The notes beneath the pieces are model-generated. The model had not been told where the DNA came from and made no database searches. It saw only the letters and a list, made by a program, of their open reading frames with translations. A DNA stretch of 64,000 bases, taken from assembly GCF_001279775.1 (NCBI RefSeq), contig NZ_LGDG01000240.1, positions 3,277-67,276 of the forward strand. Reading direction: 5' to 3'. This stretch comes from Streptomyces sp. MMG1533. GTDB taxonomy: Bacteria > Actinomycetota > Actinomycetes > Streptomycetales > Streptomycetaceae. Below, piece after piece: positions 43,514-51,232 of the stretch (position 1 is its first letter; each line of letters opens with the position of its first letter). The translations under genes were made by a program, and so were the position numbers.

Positions 43514-43957
43514 TCAATCTCGATCAACTTGGGGGATTTTCCCTTGCCGGATCAGCTCATCCAGTACGCGCCGTTTCATCTCGCGGATCTCCGCGGCCGT
43601 CAGTGAGTCACTGACGGAGACTGCAGCGTTCTGTACGGCGTTGGCGATGTCTGCGGCAAGGTCTCCGGCCTGGACGTCGGAGACGACCGCGCCGCCCGGT
43701 TGCTTCTCGACGATGGTGGCGGCGGTCGCCCCGTCGAGGATGTCGCTGCAACTGCCCCGCGCCCAGCCGAGGATGGGTTCGATCTTCGCGTAAGTCGTGA
43801 GACGTACCTGCTTGCCGTCTTCGACCTTGCTGTACGTGTTGATCTGCAGTTGTGCAGCACGGGCTACGTCGATCTTGTTCATGCCGAGGTCTGCGCGTCG
43901 CCTGGTAACAAGAGTGGCGAGCCTCTGAAGTGCGCGTTCGTCCTGTGGGGGTGCCAT
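43514..43957 (-). CDS. XRE-type repressor candidate
   Basis: Helix-turn-helix protein of 147 aa. The DNA-binding domain lies at about residues 5-70: RLATLVTRRRADLGMNKIDV, then ARAAQLQINTYSKVEDGKQV. The C-terminal half has an Ala/Val-rich region and a terminal helix (AAEIREMKRRVLDELIRQGK) that may dimerise. It is divergent from a smaller XRE protein, and the gap between them carries repeated operators, so this is the likely maintenance repressor. The start ATG 43957 lacks a clear ribosome-binding site. Confidence 0.72.
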   Translation of the reverse strand: MAPPQDERALQRLATLVTRRRADLGMNKIDVARAAQLQINTYSKVEDGKQVRLTTYAKIEPILGWARGSCSDILDGATAATIVEKQPGGAVVSDVQAGDLAADIANAVQNAAVSVSDSLTAAEIREMKRRVLDELIRQGKIPQVDRD

Positions 43958-43978
43958 GGCCCAAATCATCGCAGGACC

Positions 43979-44132
43979 GCGTAGGAACATCTAGGAACAC
44001 CCGCGTTTCTGTCCTGAACCGCAACGCCAGCGGCTACAGACGCGATCTTGCAGCTACGCAAATCTACGAGTCTCTGCATGTTACTGCGCGGTATCGGTAG
44101 CGAAGACTCGTAGAAACACGTAGATTCTCTGC
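43979..44132. promoter_or_regulatory. Divergent control region with CGTAGA/TCTACG half-sites
   Basis: TCTACGAGTCT (44063-44073) and its exact reverse complement AGACTCGTAGA (44104-44114) are 30 bp apart. TCTCTGCATG occurs twice (44071-44080, 44126-44135), and CGTAGGAACA is followed by CTAGGAACA near 43979-43999. CACGTAGA lies at 44117-44124. TAGATT (44121-44126) may be the -10 box of the rightward gene, giving a near-leaderless mRNA. This is the natural operator for the lysogeny switch. Confidence 0.7.
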
Positions 44133-44378
44133 ATGGAAAGACCCCCAGCCACCTACCAGGTGCACGGGCCATCGCTCCGCAAGAAGCGCAAGAGCCTCGG
44201 CCTCACAGTCCAGGAAGCCGCCGACAAGGCCGGCATCTCCCGCAGCTACCTCCAGCGGCTGGAAACAGGCATCCGGGAGCGGATGGGGCCCAAGCGCTAC
44301 ACGCGGCTCCGCACAGCCCTCAACGCAACAGACGAACAGATCTCGCCCCCACCCGAGATACCCCCAGAAGGAAGGTGA
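44133..44378 (+). CDS. Small XRE-type regulator (Cro-like position)
   Basis: An 81-aa helix-turn-helix protein: GPSLRKKRKSLGLTVQEAAD, then KAGISRSYLQRLETGIRERM gives helices 1-4 of the XRE fold, followed by a short Pro-rich tail. It is the first rightward gene, divergent from the larger repressor candidate, which is the place of Cro or an activator in temperate phages. The ATG sits on the second TCTCTGCATG repeat with no ribosome-binding site, so it is probably translated from a leaderless message. Confidence 0.78.
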   Translation: MERPPATYQVHGPSLRKKRKSLGLTVQEAADKAGISRSYLQRLETGIRERMGPKRYTRLRTALNATDEQISPPPEIPPEGR

Positions 44379-44380
44379 AC

Positions 44381-44662
44381 ATGTCCACCCCCGCCCCCAC
44401 CCCCGACACCGAGACCATGATGCGCCGCGACGGCTACCTGCCGCCCGACGAAGCCGCAGCGGACCTCGGTTGCGGCAAGCGCTGGCTCCTCGACGGACTC
44501 AACCGCCACGGCTTCCCCCACACCCGCATGGGTCGGGCGAAGTGGCTCAGCCGCGAAGACCGCGAAGAGATCCGCAAGCTCTGCCAGATCCCCGCCGAGC
44601 CCGCCAAGATCTCGCGACTCCGGCGCTCCATGAAGACCAAGCCGGCCCGCGCCGCCGCTTAG
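44381..44662 (+). CDS. Putative excisionase-like winged-helix protein
   Basis: A 93-aa basic protein. The central part (YLPPDEAAADLGCGKRWLLD, then GLNRHGFPHTRMGRAKWLSR) looks like a MerR/excisionase-type winged helix that recognises a short DNA site, ending in a basic tail (RLRRSMKTKPARAAA). The ATG at 44381 follows GAAGGAAGG. It could serve as the element's recombination directionality factor or as an early regulator. The assignment is by pattern only. Confidence 0.6.
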   Translation: MSTPAPTPDTETMMRRDGYLPPDEAAADLGCGKRWLLDGLNRHGFPHTRMGRAKWLSREDREEIRKLCQIPAEPAKISRLRRSMKTKPARAAA

Positions 44663-44669
44663 CGGCCAA

Positions 44670-44707
44670 GGCCCCAACCGCCGGTCGACACACCGGCAGC
44701 CGGGGCC
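44670..44707 (+). terminator. Hairpin between early genes
   Basis: GGCCCC (44670-44675) pairs with GGGGCC (44702-44707), with an inner GCCGGT/ACCGGC stem. It lies directly after the excisionase-like gene and may end or weaken the first rightward transcript. Confidence 0.55.
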
Positions 44708-44762
44708 CCGCGGCCTAGCCGCGCGATCCACCCACACCATCCATGAACAGAAGGGCAGATCG

Positions 44763-45104
44763 GTGCCTCCATCATCTCAGAATTCAGCCCTCGGGGGCGT
44801 CGGCCCCTACGGGCCTCGCTACCAGGTCGGGGACTTGATCCGGAACGGCCACGGAGACCTGGAAGAGATCGTCGAGATTAGCCGCGCGCGGGCCGATGAC
44901 GGCTGCTCGACGACTTGGGCGATCCGGGTCGGCTTCGCGACGTACCGGACCCGCAGCGTCCTGGACGGCGAGGAGTGCCTGACCAACACGCGTCACCTGC
45001 ACGAAATGGTCGACGCCGGTTTCCGGAAGTGGGCCTACCTCGGCCCGGCTTCAGAGGTGGCCCGCGCTGGGCAGTTCACGCATCCGCAGGTGGTGACGGC
45101 ATGA
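44763..45104 (+). CDS. Hypothetical phage protein
   Basis: A 113-aa soluble protein of unknown family. It contains YQVGDLIRNGHGDLEEIVEI and FATYRTRSVLDGEECLTNTR, suggesting a small all-beta fold. The GTG at 44763 follows AGAAGGGCAG. Its stop overlaps the next ATG (ATGA), starting a long run of co-translated genes. Confidence 0.6.
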   Translation: MPPSSQNSALGGVGPYGPRYQVGDLIRNGHGDLEEIVEISRARADDGCSTTWAIRVGFATYRTRSVLDGEECLTNTRHLHEMVDAGFRKWAYLGPASEVARAGQFTHPQVVTA

Positions 45105-45439
45105 CCGCCGCCGATGACCTGTCCCGTGCCCGCGAGTTGATGGGTGGCGCGCTGCCGATGCCGTTGGGTTCCGACCGCTGCTACCGGCCGGCCCCGAAGC
45201 CCGGGGACGCCGACGCGCCGTTGACCCGCCTGCAGTCGGATCTGCGGAAGCTCGTCGCCCAGCAGCGGGCCGCCGCCCTGGCCGAGCGCCTGCGGTGGCT
45301 GATGGCGCACCCGGATGAGGCCCCGCACACGCCTGCCACGGCCGGGGAGCTCGCCGAGCAGAGGCATCTCCTCTACGACGCCGACCCCGACGCGACCGTG
45401 CCCGCTTTCCCCTACCCGACCTCGCTGGAGGCGTCGTGA
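45101..45439 (+). CDS. Hypothetical phage protein
   Basis: A 112-aa protein, mostly helical in its second half (LTRLQSDLRKLVAQQRAAAL, then AERLRWLMAHPDEAPHTPAT). No family is recognised. It starts in the stop of the gene before and overlaps the next by four bases. Confidence 0.6.
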   Translation: MTAADDLSRARELMGGALPMPLGSDRCYRPAPKPGDADAPLTRLQSDLRKLVAQQRAAALAERLRWLMAHPDEAPHTPATAGELAEQRHLLYDADPDATVPAFPYPTSLEAS

Positions 45440-45684
45440 CTGCCCAGTTGTACGGCCCGATCAACCTGGACCTGAACGACGGCCCCATCGAAGTCAAGAT
45501 CGGTCTCGACGGTCAGGGACGGCCGTTCGCCCGGCTCGTCCTCGGCGACCTCACTCAGGCCGTCGCGATCTCCGTCACGAACTCCAACCCGGAGACGCTG
45601 GCCGACCTGCAGAGCGCGGTCGCCGAACTCGCCTCTTGGGTGCAGCAGGCGCAGAAGCTGCACGGCCTCCCGGCGGTGGCGTGA
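45436..45684 (+). CDS. Hypothetical phage protein
   Basis: An 82-aa acidic protein whose first half is beta-rich (INLDLNDGPIEVKIGLDGQG) and whose second half is one helix (TLADLQSAVAELASWVQQAQ). The GTG start overlaps the upstream stop. Function is unknown. Confidence 0.6.
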   Translation: MTAQLYGPINLDLNDGPIEVKIGLDGQGRPFARLVLGDLTQAVAISVTNSNPETLADLQSAVAELASWVQQAQKLHGLPAVA

Positions 45685-46034
45685 TGGCGACCGTCGTTGA
45701 GGCTCTGCCGCTGCATCCGCGTAAGGCGTCCGCGTCACGGCGCCGGCGCCATCAGGCGAAGCTCGCCCACCGCATCCACCAGATCGCCCCGGGCGCCGCC
45801 ACCGTGCTGGTCACGCCACTTTGGACGGACCCGAGCGGCACCGGCCACAGGTCGTTCGTGGCCCGCGCCCTCACCGCCGACGGACGGTTCCTCAAGTTCG
45901 AGGCAGGGGGCTCCCGGCAGATCACCGCACTCCTGCAAGGCGCCTACCCGGGCGTCAACTGGGACCACCCGCAGACCTGGACCGCGGCCTCGAACACGCT
46001 CACCGACCGGATCAACCGGAAGACGGTGGCGTGA
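45684..46034 (+). CDS. Hypothetical phage protein, basic N-terminus
   Basis: A 116-aa protein. An Arg/Lys/His-rich stretch (ASRRRRHQAKLAHRIHQIAP) precedes a likely small mixed domain (ATVLVTPLWTDPSGTGHRSF). It may bind nucleic acid. The ATG overlaps the stop of the gene before (TGATG). Confidence 0.6.
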   Translation: MATVVEALPLHPRKASASRRRRHQAKLAHRIHQIAPGAATVLVTPLWTDPSGTGHRSFVARALTADGRFLKFEAGGSRQITALLQGAYPGVNWDHPQTWTAASNTLTDRINRKTVA

Positions 46035-46348
46035 TGCCTGAGCTGATGGTCCAGATCGACGGGAAGACCTTCCCGCTGTCGAACTGCACGTGGATCACGT
46101 GGGCGCCGTGCGGCTGCCCCTGTGGAGCACTTACCGCCGCCTACGGCGACCGGGCGCACGCCACCGAAGAGCAGGCGTGGCGGGAGCACTACCCGCTCAA
46201 GCGGGACCGCGACAAGTACCAGCGGCAGGGCTACCGCATGGAGCTCATGAGCTGGGACCGCTACCGCGCCGAAGTCGACCTCGCCGCCAAGTGCCCGCAT
46301 GTGAAGGCGAAGACGTCCCAGCAGAGCCTCGACGCGGCGGCCTCCTGA
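46034..46348 (+). CDS. Hypothetical Cys-rich phage protein
   Basis: A 104-aa protein with CTWITWAPCGCPCG near residue 18 and a later CPH motif, suggesting a metal site. A charged helical part follows (REHYPLKRDRDKYQRQGYRM). Both ends overlap their neighbours. No family is recognised. Confidence 0.6.
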   Translation: MPELMVQIDGKTFPLSNCTWITWAPCGCPCGALTAAYGDRAHATEEQAWREHYPLKRDRDKYQRQGYRMELMSWDRYRAEVDLAAKCPHVKAKTSQQSLDAAAS

Positions 46349-46467
46349 TGGGCCCCGCCATCTGGATCTTCTTCGCGCTGATCTGCAGCGGCTGGCTCCT
46401 CTTCGTCATCCGCGAAATCCGCACCCTGTCCCAACCGGCCCCGGCCGACGTCGAGGAGAGCCCGTGA
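46348..46467 (+). CDS. Single-pass membrane microprotein
   Basis: A 39-aa protein, MGPAIWIFFALICSGWLLFV, then IREIRTLSQPAPADVEESP: one membrane helix and a charged tail. It overlaps the genes on both sides, which supports real translation. One of several tiny membrane proteins in the element. Confidence 0.65.
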   Translation: MGPAIWIFFALICSGWLLFVIREIRTLSQPAPADVEESP

Positions 46468-46829
46468 GCATCGACACCATCACAGACGCCCCCACCGATG
46501 TGGAGATCGCCGACGTCTGCGACAAGGCCGCCGACCATATCGAAACCGTCGGCTACTGCAAGAAATACCTGTACTCGGTCCGCCAGGCCGAGAACGGGCT
46601 CCCGCTCGACAAGTGCGAGGTCGATGTGATCGGCGCGATCAACGTGGCCGTGCACGGCACACCACGGCACGTCGGCGGTAACCCGCTCACCCACGCCACG
46701 GAGAAGGCCCTCGAGGCCCGCATCGACGCACCGTCGATCGCCGCCTGGTGCGACCACCGAGGCAACGGCAAGGCGAAGGCGATCGCCCTCCTCCGCGACA
46801 CCGCGGCCAGCCTGTGGGAGGTGTCGTGA
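46464..46829 (+). CDS. DUF6197 family protein
   Basis: A 121-aa protein whose pattern (VCDKAADHIETVGYCKKYLY, then CEVDVIGAINVAVHGTP and a helical C-terminus) matches my recollection of DUF6197, found in actinophages and actinobacterial elements. Function is unknown. It overlaps both neighbours by four bases. Confidence 0.68.
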   Translation: MSIDTITDAPTDVEIADVCDKAADHIETVGYCKKYLYSVRQAENGLPLDKCEVDVIGAINVAVHGTPRHVGGNPLTHATEKALEARIDAPSIAAWCDHRGNGKAKAIALLRDTAASLWEVS

Positions 46830-47299
46830 CCACCGCCATCCGCACCCCGGCCGGCCGCCACACCGCCGCCCACCGCATTGCTGAACTCCGCCGCGAGCTT
46901 CGGGACCTGGAGGCCGCGAACAGCTTCCTCGCCCGTGACGGCGACGCCAAGGCGGCCGATCTCCACACCGCGCTGATCCGCGGCTGCCAGGACTCGATGC
47001 GCATCGCCCAACTGCAGGCCGAGCGTGACGCCCTGGTGAAGGCCAACGAGGACCTGCGGCACGCCACGATCCGCGCGAAGGCCGAGCAGGAGCGCCTGCG
47101 CCGCGCCGTCATCAACGCCCGGCCCCGCATCACGGTCGCCTACCAGAACCTCGACCGGCCCTACATCTCCCACGTGCAGATCCCGTACCCGGTGCCCGTC
47201 GGACAGTCCACCGCCAACGACGAAACACAGCAACTGCCGATCGTCGACCAGCCGGAGCCCGGACCGTGGCCCGCGTACCGGATGCGCACCGCCCACTGA
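46826..47299 (+). CDS. Coiled-coil phage protein
   Basis: A 157-aa protein with a long predicted coiled coil from about residue 15 to 95 (AAHRIAELRRELRDLEAANS, then IAQLQAERDALVKANEDLRH). A Pro-rich tail follows. It probably oligomerises or scaffolds another factor. It ends the first block of overlapping genes; a 107-bp gap follows. Confidence 0.65.
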   Translation: MTTAIRTPAGRHTAAHRIAELRRELRDLEAANSFLARDGDAKAADLHTALIRGCQDSMRIAQLQAERDALVKANEDLRHATIRAKAEQERLRRAVINARPRITVAYQNLDRPYISHVQIPYPVPVGQSTANDETQQLPIVDQPEPGPWPAYRMRTAH

Positions 47300-47406
47300 C
47301 CGCCGGCCGGGCGGTGACCAGCTCCCGCCACGGCCGGCGCCCAACGCACGAAGCCCCGCCCGGTGCTAGCGGACGGGGATCCACCACCACTCTCTCAGGA
47401 GAACTC

Positions 47407-48588
47407 GTGTCCGTCACGATCAACGCCCACCAGCTGAAGCTCCTCCTCGACAAGACCGCCAACCACATGGGCGGCGAACACATCGAGATGCTGCACGGCA
47501 TCCGCCTCGACGTCGACGCCCGCCACCTGCACGCCGTCGCCTCCGACCGCTACACCATGGCCGTCGCCCGCTACGCCCTCACCGACAACGAGGACGAGCC
47601 GTGGGCCCGCACCATCCCCGCCGAGTACCTGCCCGCCCTCCGCGAGTGGGCCAGCAGCCACCAGGGCGACCAGTGGATCACCATCGAAGCGGGCGAGGAC
47701 CGGCTCGTCTTCGACTCGGCGCGCACCACGTACAGCGTCGCCGTCAACCGCGGCCTGGAATTCCCGGACTGGCGGGGCATCCTCCGCACGCTCACCGAGA
47801 ACACCATCGACGGCGAGCCGTTCCCTCGCCTCAACTCCACCTACCTTGCCCGCTTCGACGACTGCGGCATCGTCCGCGTCCGCCTCACCGCCGACGCCAA
47901 GGCAGCTCTCCTGTTCGGTGAGGAGTTCATCGGCGCCGTGATGCCCGTCCGCTACGCCGGGCTGGAGCCGGGCGAGCAGGAGTCCTTCGCGACCGCCTTC
48001 AAGGCCTGGTGCTGGACACTCGCCGCCGGCTCCAAGGACGCCGACATGGACGCAATGCCGCTGCCGAAGTACTCACGCTACGAGGCTTCCACCGACGTCC
48101 ATGACACAGGCGAGGGACTCCTGCGCAGCGTCCTGCAGTCGACGTCCAACGCCGTCGACACCAGCTACTACGACGACGACAGCGAGGCCTGGTACGCGCA
48201 CATCCATGCCAGCGTCGCGAACTGGAGGGCGTTCCGCTACCTCGACGCCCTCGACAAGGTCGATCCGCGCGTAGCGGCCCAGGTCGTAGCCGACACCGCC
48301 GAGGAACTGGACGACGGCGCGCTGGGCGAGTGGGCGTGGGATGTCGCCGAGAAGGCCGGCCACAACCCGAAGAAGTGGGACGAGGACTACGCGAACGCCC
48401 TGCGGCAGCGAGCCGCTGGGAAGCCGCCCCTGTGGGCGACCCGTCTGGCGGCCGGACTGAACGCGGCACGGCTCGCAGGGATCGACTTCCGCGTCGAGGA
48501 CAACCCGCACGTCGCCTACGACGCCGAGGCCGAGGAGTGGAAGGCCACCGCCCCGCAGCCGGCCGAGACCACGGCAGGTGCCGCGTGA
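47407..48588 (+). CDS. DNA polymerase III beta subunit-like sliding clamp
   Basis: A 393-aa protein whose N-terminal region reads like DnaN: QLKLLLDKTANHM, then LHGIRLDVDARHLHAVASDR and YTMAVARYAL. These are the strand-helix pattern and DRYTMA-type motif of a sliding-clamp domain. The first 190 residues fit clamp-like repeats; the C-terminal part (about 200-390) is more divergent and includes an acidic Asp-rich stretch (DTSYYDDDSEAWYAHIHA). A phage-encoded clamp or clamp mimic would tether a polymerase or redirect the host replisome. The GTG at 47407 follows CAGGAG. Confidence 0.72.
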   Translation: MSVTINAHQLKLLLDKTANHMGGEHIEMLHGIRLDVDARHLHAVASDRYTMAVARYALTDNEDEPWARTIPAEYLPALREWASSHQGDQWITIEAGEDRLVFDSARTTYSVAVNRGLEFPDWRGILRTLTENTIDGEPFPRLNSTYLARFDDCGIVRVRLTADAKAALLFGEEFIGAVMPVRYAGLEPGEQESFATAFKAWCWTLAAGSKDADMDAMPLPKYSRYEASTDVHDTGEGLLRSVLQSTSNAVDTSYYDDDSEAWYAHIHASVANWRAFRYLDALDKVDPRVAAQVVADTAEELDDGALGEWAWDVAEKAGHNPKKWDEDYANALRQRAAGKPPLWATRLAAGLNAARLAGIDFRVEDNPHVAYDAEAEEWKATAPQPAETTAGAA

Positions 48589-48740
48589 AGGCCCGCTTCA
48601 CGGCCGGCCTCCTCCTCGGGGCGTCCGCCTCCGGCATCGCCTACGCCTGCTCGGCGCCCCCGCTGTGGGTGTTCCTGATCGGCCTGATCGTCGCATTCCT
48701 CGTCTGGTTCGGCGAGTTCATCCTCGACGACCTCCTCTGA
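48585..48740 (+). CDS. Two-helix membrane microprotein
   Basis: A 51-aa protein with two hydrophobic segments (AGLLLGASASGIAYACSAPP and LWVFLIGLIVAFLVWFGEFI) and an acidic end. The GTG start overlaps the clamp gene stop. Holin-like in shape, but its place among early genes argues against lysis. Confidence 0.62.
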   Translation: MKARFTAGLLLGASASGIAYACSAPPLWVFLIGLIVAFLVWFGEFILDDLL

Positions 48741-48794
48741 CCAACAACCCCCATACCGGCGGCGTGTCGAGCCCCCCACTCCGCGCCGCCACCC

Positions 48795-48838
48795 AGGGCC
48801 AGCTCCCTGGCACCTCCCCCCGCCGGGGAGCTGGCCCT
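48795..48838 (+). terminator. Long-stem hairpin after the clamp block
   Basis: AGGGCCAGCTCCC (48795-48807) pairs perfectly with GGGAGCTGGCCCT (48826-48838) across an 18-base loop. It is a likely terminator or processing site between two gene blocks. Confidence 0.7.
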
Positions 48839-48865
48839 CCTAAACGACACCCGAAAGCAGGTCCC

Positions 48866-49018
48866 ATGAGCACCAACAGCCCCGCGAAGCCCGCAACGCC
48901 GCTGCGGTGCACCCGCTGCGGCGACGAAGACGGGCCGTTCACCACCGGCGGCCTGTGCGAGAACTGCGAGACCGAGACCGCCTCCGCACTCCGCGGCGCA
49001 TCGGAGAACGTCGCATGA
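48866..49018 (+). CDS. Zinc-ribbon microprotein
   Basis: A 50-aa protein with CTRCGDEDGPFTTGGLCENC, a compact zinc-ribbon (two CxxC pairs 13 residues apart). It probably binds nucleic acid or another protein. The start lies downstream of GAAAGCAGG, and the stop overlaps the next ATG. Confidence 0.65.
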   Translation: MSTNSPAKPATPLRCTRCGDEDGPFTTGGLCENCETETASALRGASENVA

Positions 49019-49518
49019 CCGCCACCGTCGCCGTCAAGGGCGGCCTGGACGTGACCGCCCGCCGCGACAGCCTGCTCGCCCTCATCAAGGTCGGGCCGAG
49101 TCGGGCCGTCACCACGCGCCGCGCCCAAGACCTCTACAGCGTCACCCCGTGGTCCGGCATCGGCCGCAACGCAGCCCGACGGGACCTGCGCGATCTCGCC
49201 CACCGCGGACACCTCCTCCCCGTCACCATCCACGGCCAGCAGGCCTATCTGCTGAACCCGAAGACGGTCGACCGCCATCCGGCCTGGGGCACCCGGCGGG
49301 CGGAGCTCGCGCTCCTCCAGGCCGTCGCCAACGAGGGCGGCGAGTGGACGCCGGGCCGGGCCAAGGTCGTGCTCCGCCGCGCCATCGGCACCAACGTCTA
49401 CCGCTCGGTTGCACGCCGCCGCCTCGAAGACCTCCACCGCGCGGGCCTCGTCGCACTGCACAGCGAGCGGCCCGGCCACTGCTACTACACGTCCCTCATC
49501 GAAGGCGGCGCCGCATGA
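49015..49518 (+). CDS. Winged-helix phage protein
   Basis: A 167-aa protein with two winged-helix-like halves: RRAQDLYSVTPWSGIGRNAA with RRDLRDLAHRGHLLPV, and RRAIGTNVYRSVARRRLEDL with HRAGLVALHSE. It is probably a DNA-binding early regulator. It overlaps both neighbours. Confidence 0.65.
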   Translation: MTATVAVKGGLDVTARRDSLLALIKVGPSRAVTTRRAQDLYSVTPWSGIGRNAARRDLRDLAHRGHLLPVTIHGQQAYLLNPKTVDRHPAWGTRRAELALLQAVANEGGEWTPGRAKVVLRRAIGTNVYRSVARRRLEDLHRAGLVALHSERPGHCYYTSLIEGGAA

Positions 49519-50396
49519 CCACCACCATCGAGGCGCCGGTCGTCACCGAGCCGGGCGTGTACCCGGACATGCCGATCGACGTCTACCACGCCGACCCCGT
49601 ACCCGGCGGCAGCCTCTCCTCCTCTGGCGCCCGCAAGCTCCTCGACCCCGGCTGCCCCGCCCAGTTCAAGCACGACCGCGACCACCAGCAACCGCACAAG
49701 CGGGAGTTCGATCTCGGTCACGCCGCCCACCTGCTGGTGTTGCGCGACGGCCCGGAACTGGAGGTCATCGACTTCCCCGACTGGAAGAAGGTTGCCGCCC
49801 GGGAACTCCGCGACCTGGCCTACGCCGAGGGGAAGACACCCCTGCTTCGTAAGGAGCACGAGCAGGTGCAGGCGATGGCCGAGGCGATCCGCCAGCACCC
49901 CACCGCCGGGGCCCTGTTCGCCCCCGGCAACGGGATCGCCGAGCAGTCCCTGTTCTGGCAGGACCCCCGCCACGGCGTGTGGCGCCGGGCCCGCCCCGAC
50001 TGGATGCCCCACCGCCAGGACGACGGCCGGCTCGTCGTCGTCGACTACAAGACCGCCCGCGCCGTCGACCCCAGCGCCCTGCAGCGAGCCGTGTACGAGC
50101 ACGGCTACCACGCACAGGCCGCCTGGTACCTCGACGCCGTCAAAGCCCTCGACCTGCACGGCGACCAGGAGCCCGCGTTCATCTTCGTCTTCCAGTCGAA
50201 GACCGCGCCCTACCTGGTGCACCTGGTCGAGCTGGACTTCCCGGCCCTCACTCTCGGCGCCGCCCGCAATGAGCGCGCCCTCCGCACCTACGCCGAGTGC
50301 GAGCGCACCGGCAACTGGCCCGGCTTCAACGACCGCATCACCTACCTGCCCCTCCCGCCCTACGCGGAGAAGCGCGACCAAGAGGAGTACCTGTGA
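49515..50396 (+). CDS. PD-(D/E)XK exonuclease, RecE-like
   Basis: A 293-aa nuclease of the type that resects double-stranded DNA for phage recombination. The start MTTTIEAPVVTEPGVYPDMP with IDVYHADPVPGGSLSSSGAR and LDPGCPAQFKHDRD, and the FDLGHAAHLLVL helix, match RecE/exonuclease VIII-like phage proteins. The active site is seen as Asp in RARPDWMP and the VVVDYKTA segment (D-x-K). It starts in the stop of the winged-helix gene and overlaps the probable annealing protein, its natural partner. Confidence 0.8.
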   Translation: MTTTIEAPVVTEPGVYPDMPIDVYHADPVPGGSLSSSGARKLLDPGCPAQFKHDRDHQQPHKREFDLGHAAHLLVLRDGPELEVIDFPDWKKVAARELRDLAYAEGKTPLLRKEHEQVQAMAEAIRQHPTAGALFAPGNGIAEQSLFWQDPRHGVWRRARPDWMPHRQDDGRLVVVDYKTARAVDPSALQRAVYEHGYHAQAAWYLDAVKALDLHGDQEPAFIFVFQSKTAPYLVHLVELDFPALTLGAARNERALRTYAECERTGNWPGFNDRITYLPLPPYAEKRDQEEYL

Positions 50397-51232
50397 ACCA
50401 GCCCGTCCCCCTTCCGTCGAACAACGCCCCGGCCCGCATCGGCCAGGGCACCGCGGTCGAGCAGTCCCGCGCCGCCGCCGAAGTTCAGGCCGCGGTCGTC
50501 GTCGCCCAGCAGTGCCCCCGCAACATCCAGGCCGCGGTCGCCGAGATGCGCGAGTCGTGCAAGCAGCAGGGCCTCGCCGAGCGCGCCTTCTTCCGCTACT
50601 CGCGTGGCGGCCAGAACATCACCGGCGCCTCCGTCCACCTCGCCCGCGAGTTGGCCCGCGTCTGGGGCAACGTCCAGTACGGCCTGGTGGAGATGCGCCG
50701 CGACGACGAGTACGGCCAGTCCGAGATGCAGGCCTTCGCCTGGGACGTCCAGACCAACTCCCGTAACTCGTCGACGTTCATCGTCCCGCACCGCCGCGAC
50801 ACGAAGAACGGGCCCAAGCAGCTCACCGACATGCGGGACATCTACGAGACGAACGCCAACAACGGCGCTCGCCGCGTCCGCGAGGCCATCTTCGCAATCC
50901 TGCCCCCCTGGTTCGTCGAAGAGGCCAAGGATCTCTGCAATCAGACGCTGCGCGACGGCGGCGGCAAGCCGCTCGCTCAGCGCATCGCCGACGCCATCAA
51001 GGTCTTCGAGGGCATCGGCGTCACCGCGGACCGCATCGAAGCCCGCTTCGACCGCGACTCCGGCAAGTGGACCGAGCACGACGTCGCCCAGCTGCTCGTC
51101 ATCTACAAGTCGATTCAGCGCGGAGAGGTCACCGCCGAGGACGAGTTCCCGCCGCCGCGAGTGAGCGCCGACGAGCTGACCGGCGGCAAGACGCCGAAGC
51201 CGGCCGACGCTCCGTTGGACGGTGCCGCGTGA
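50393..51232 (+). CDS. Probable single-strand annealing protein (RecT-like)
   Basis: A 279-aa protein next to the RecE-like nuclease. The N-terminal half (VEQSRAAAEVQAAVVVAQQC, then GASVHLARELARVWGNVQYG and VEMRRDD) has the feel of RecT/Erf-type annealing proteins: a helix, then a beta sheet with conserved polar residues. A paired exonuclease and annealing protein would allow recombination and repair of the element's DNA. The call rests on context as much as sequence. Confidence 0.62.
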   Translation: MNQPVPLPSNNAPARIGQGTAVEQSRAAAEVQAAVVVAQQCPRNIQAAVAEMRESCKQQGLAERAFFRYSRGGQNITGASVHLARELARVWGNVQYGLVEMRRDDEYGQSEMQAFAWDVQTNSRNSSTFIVPHRRDTKNGPKQLTDMRDIYETNANNGARRVREAIFAILPPWFVEEAKDLCNQTLRDGGGKPLAQRIADAIKVFEGIGVTADRIEARFDRDSGKWTEHDVAQLLVIYKSIQRGEVTAEDEFPPPRVSADELTGGKTPKPADAPLDGAA

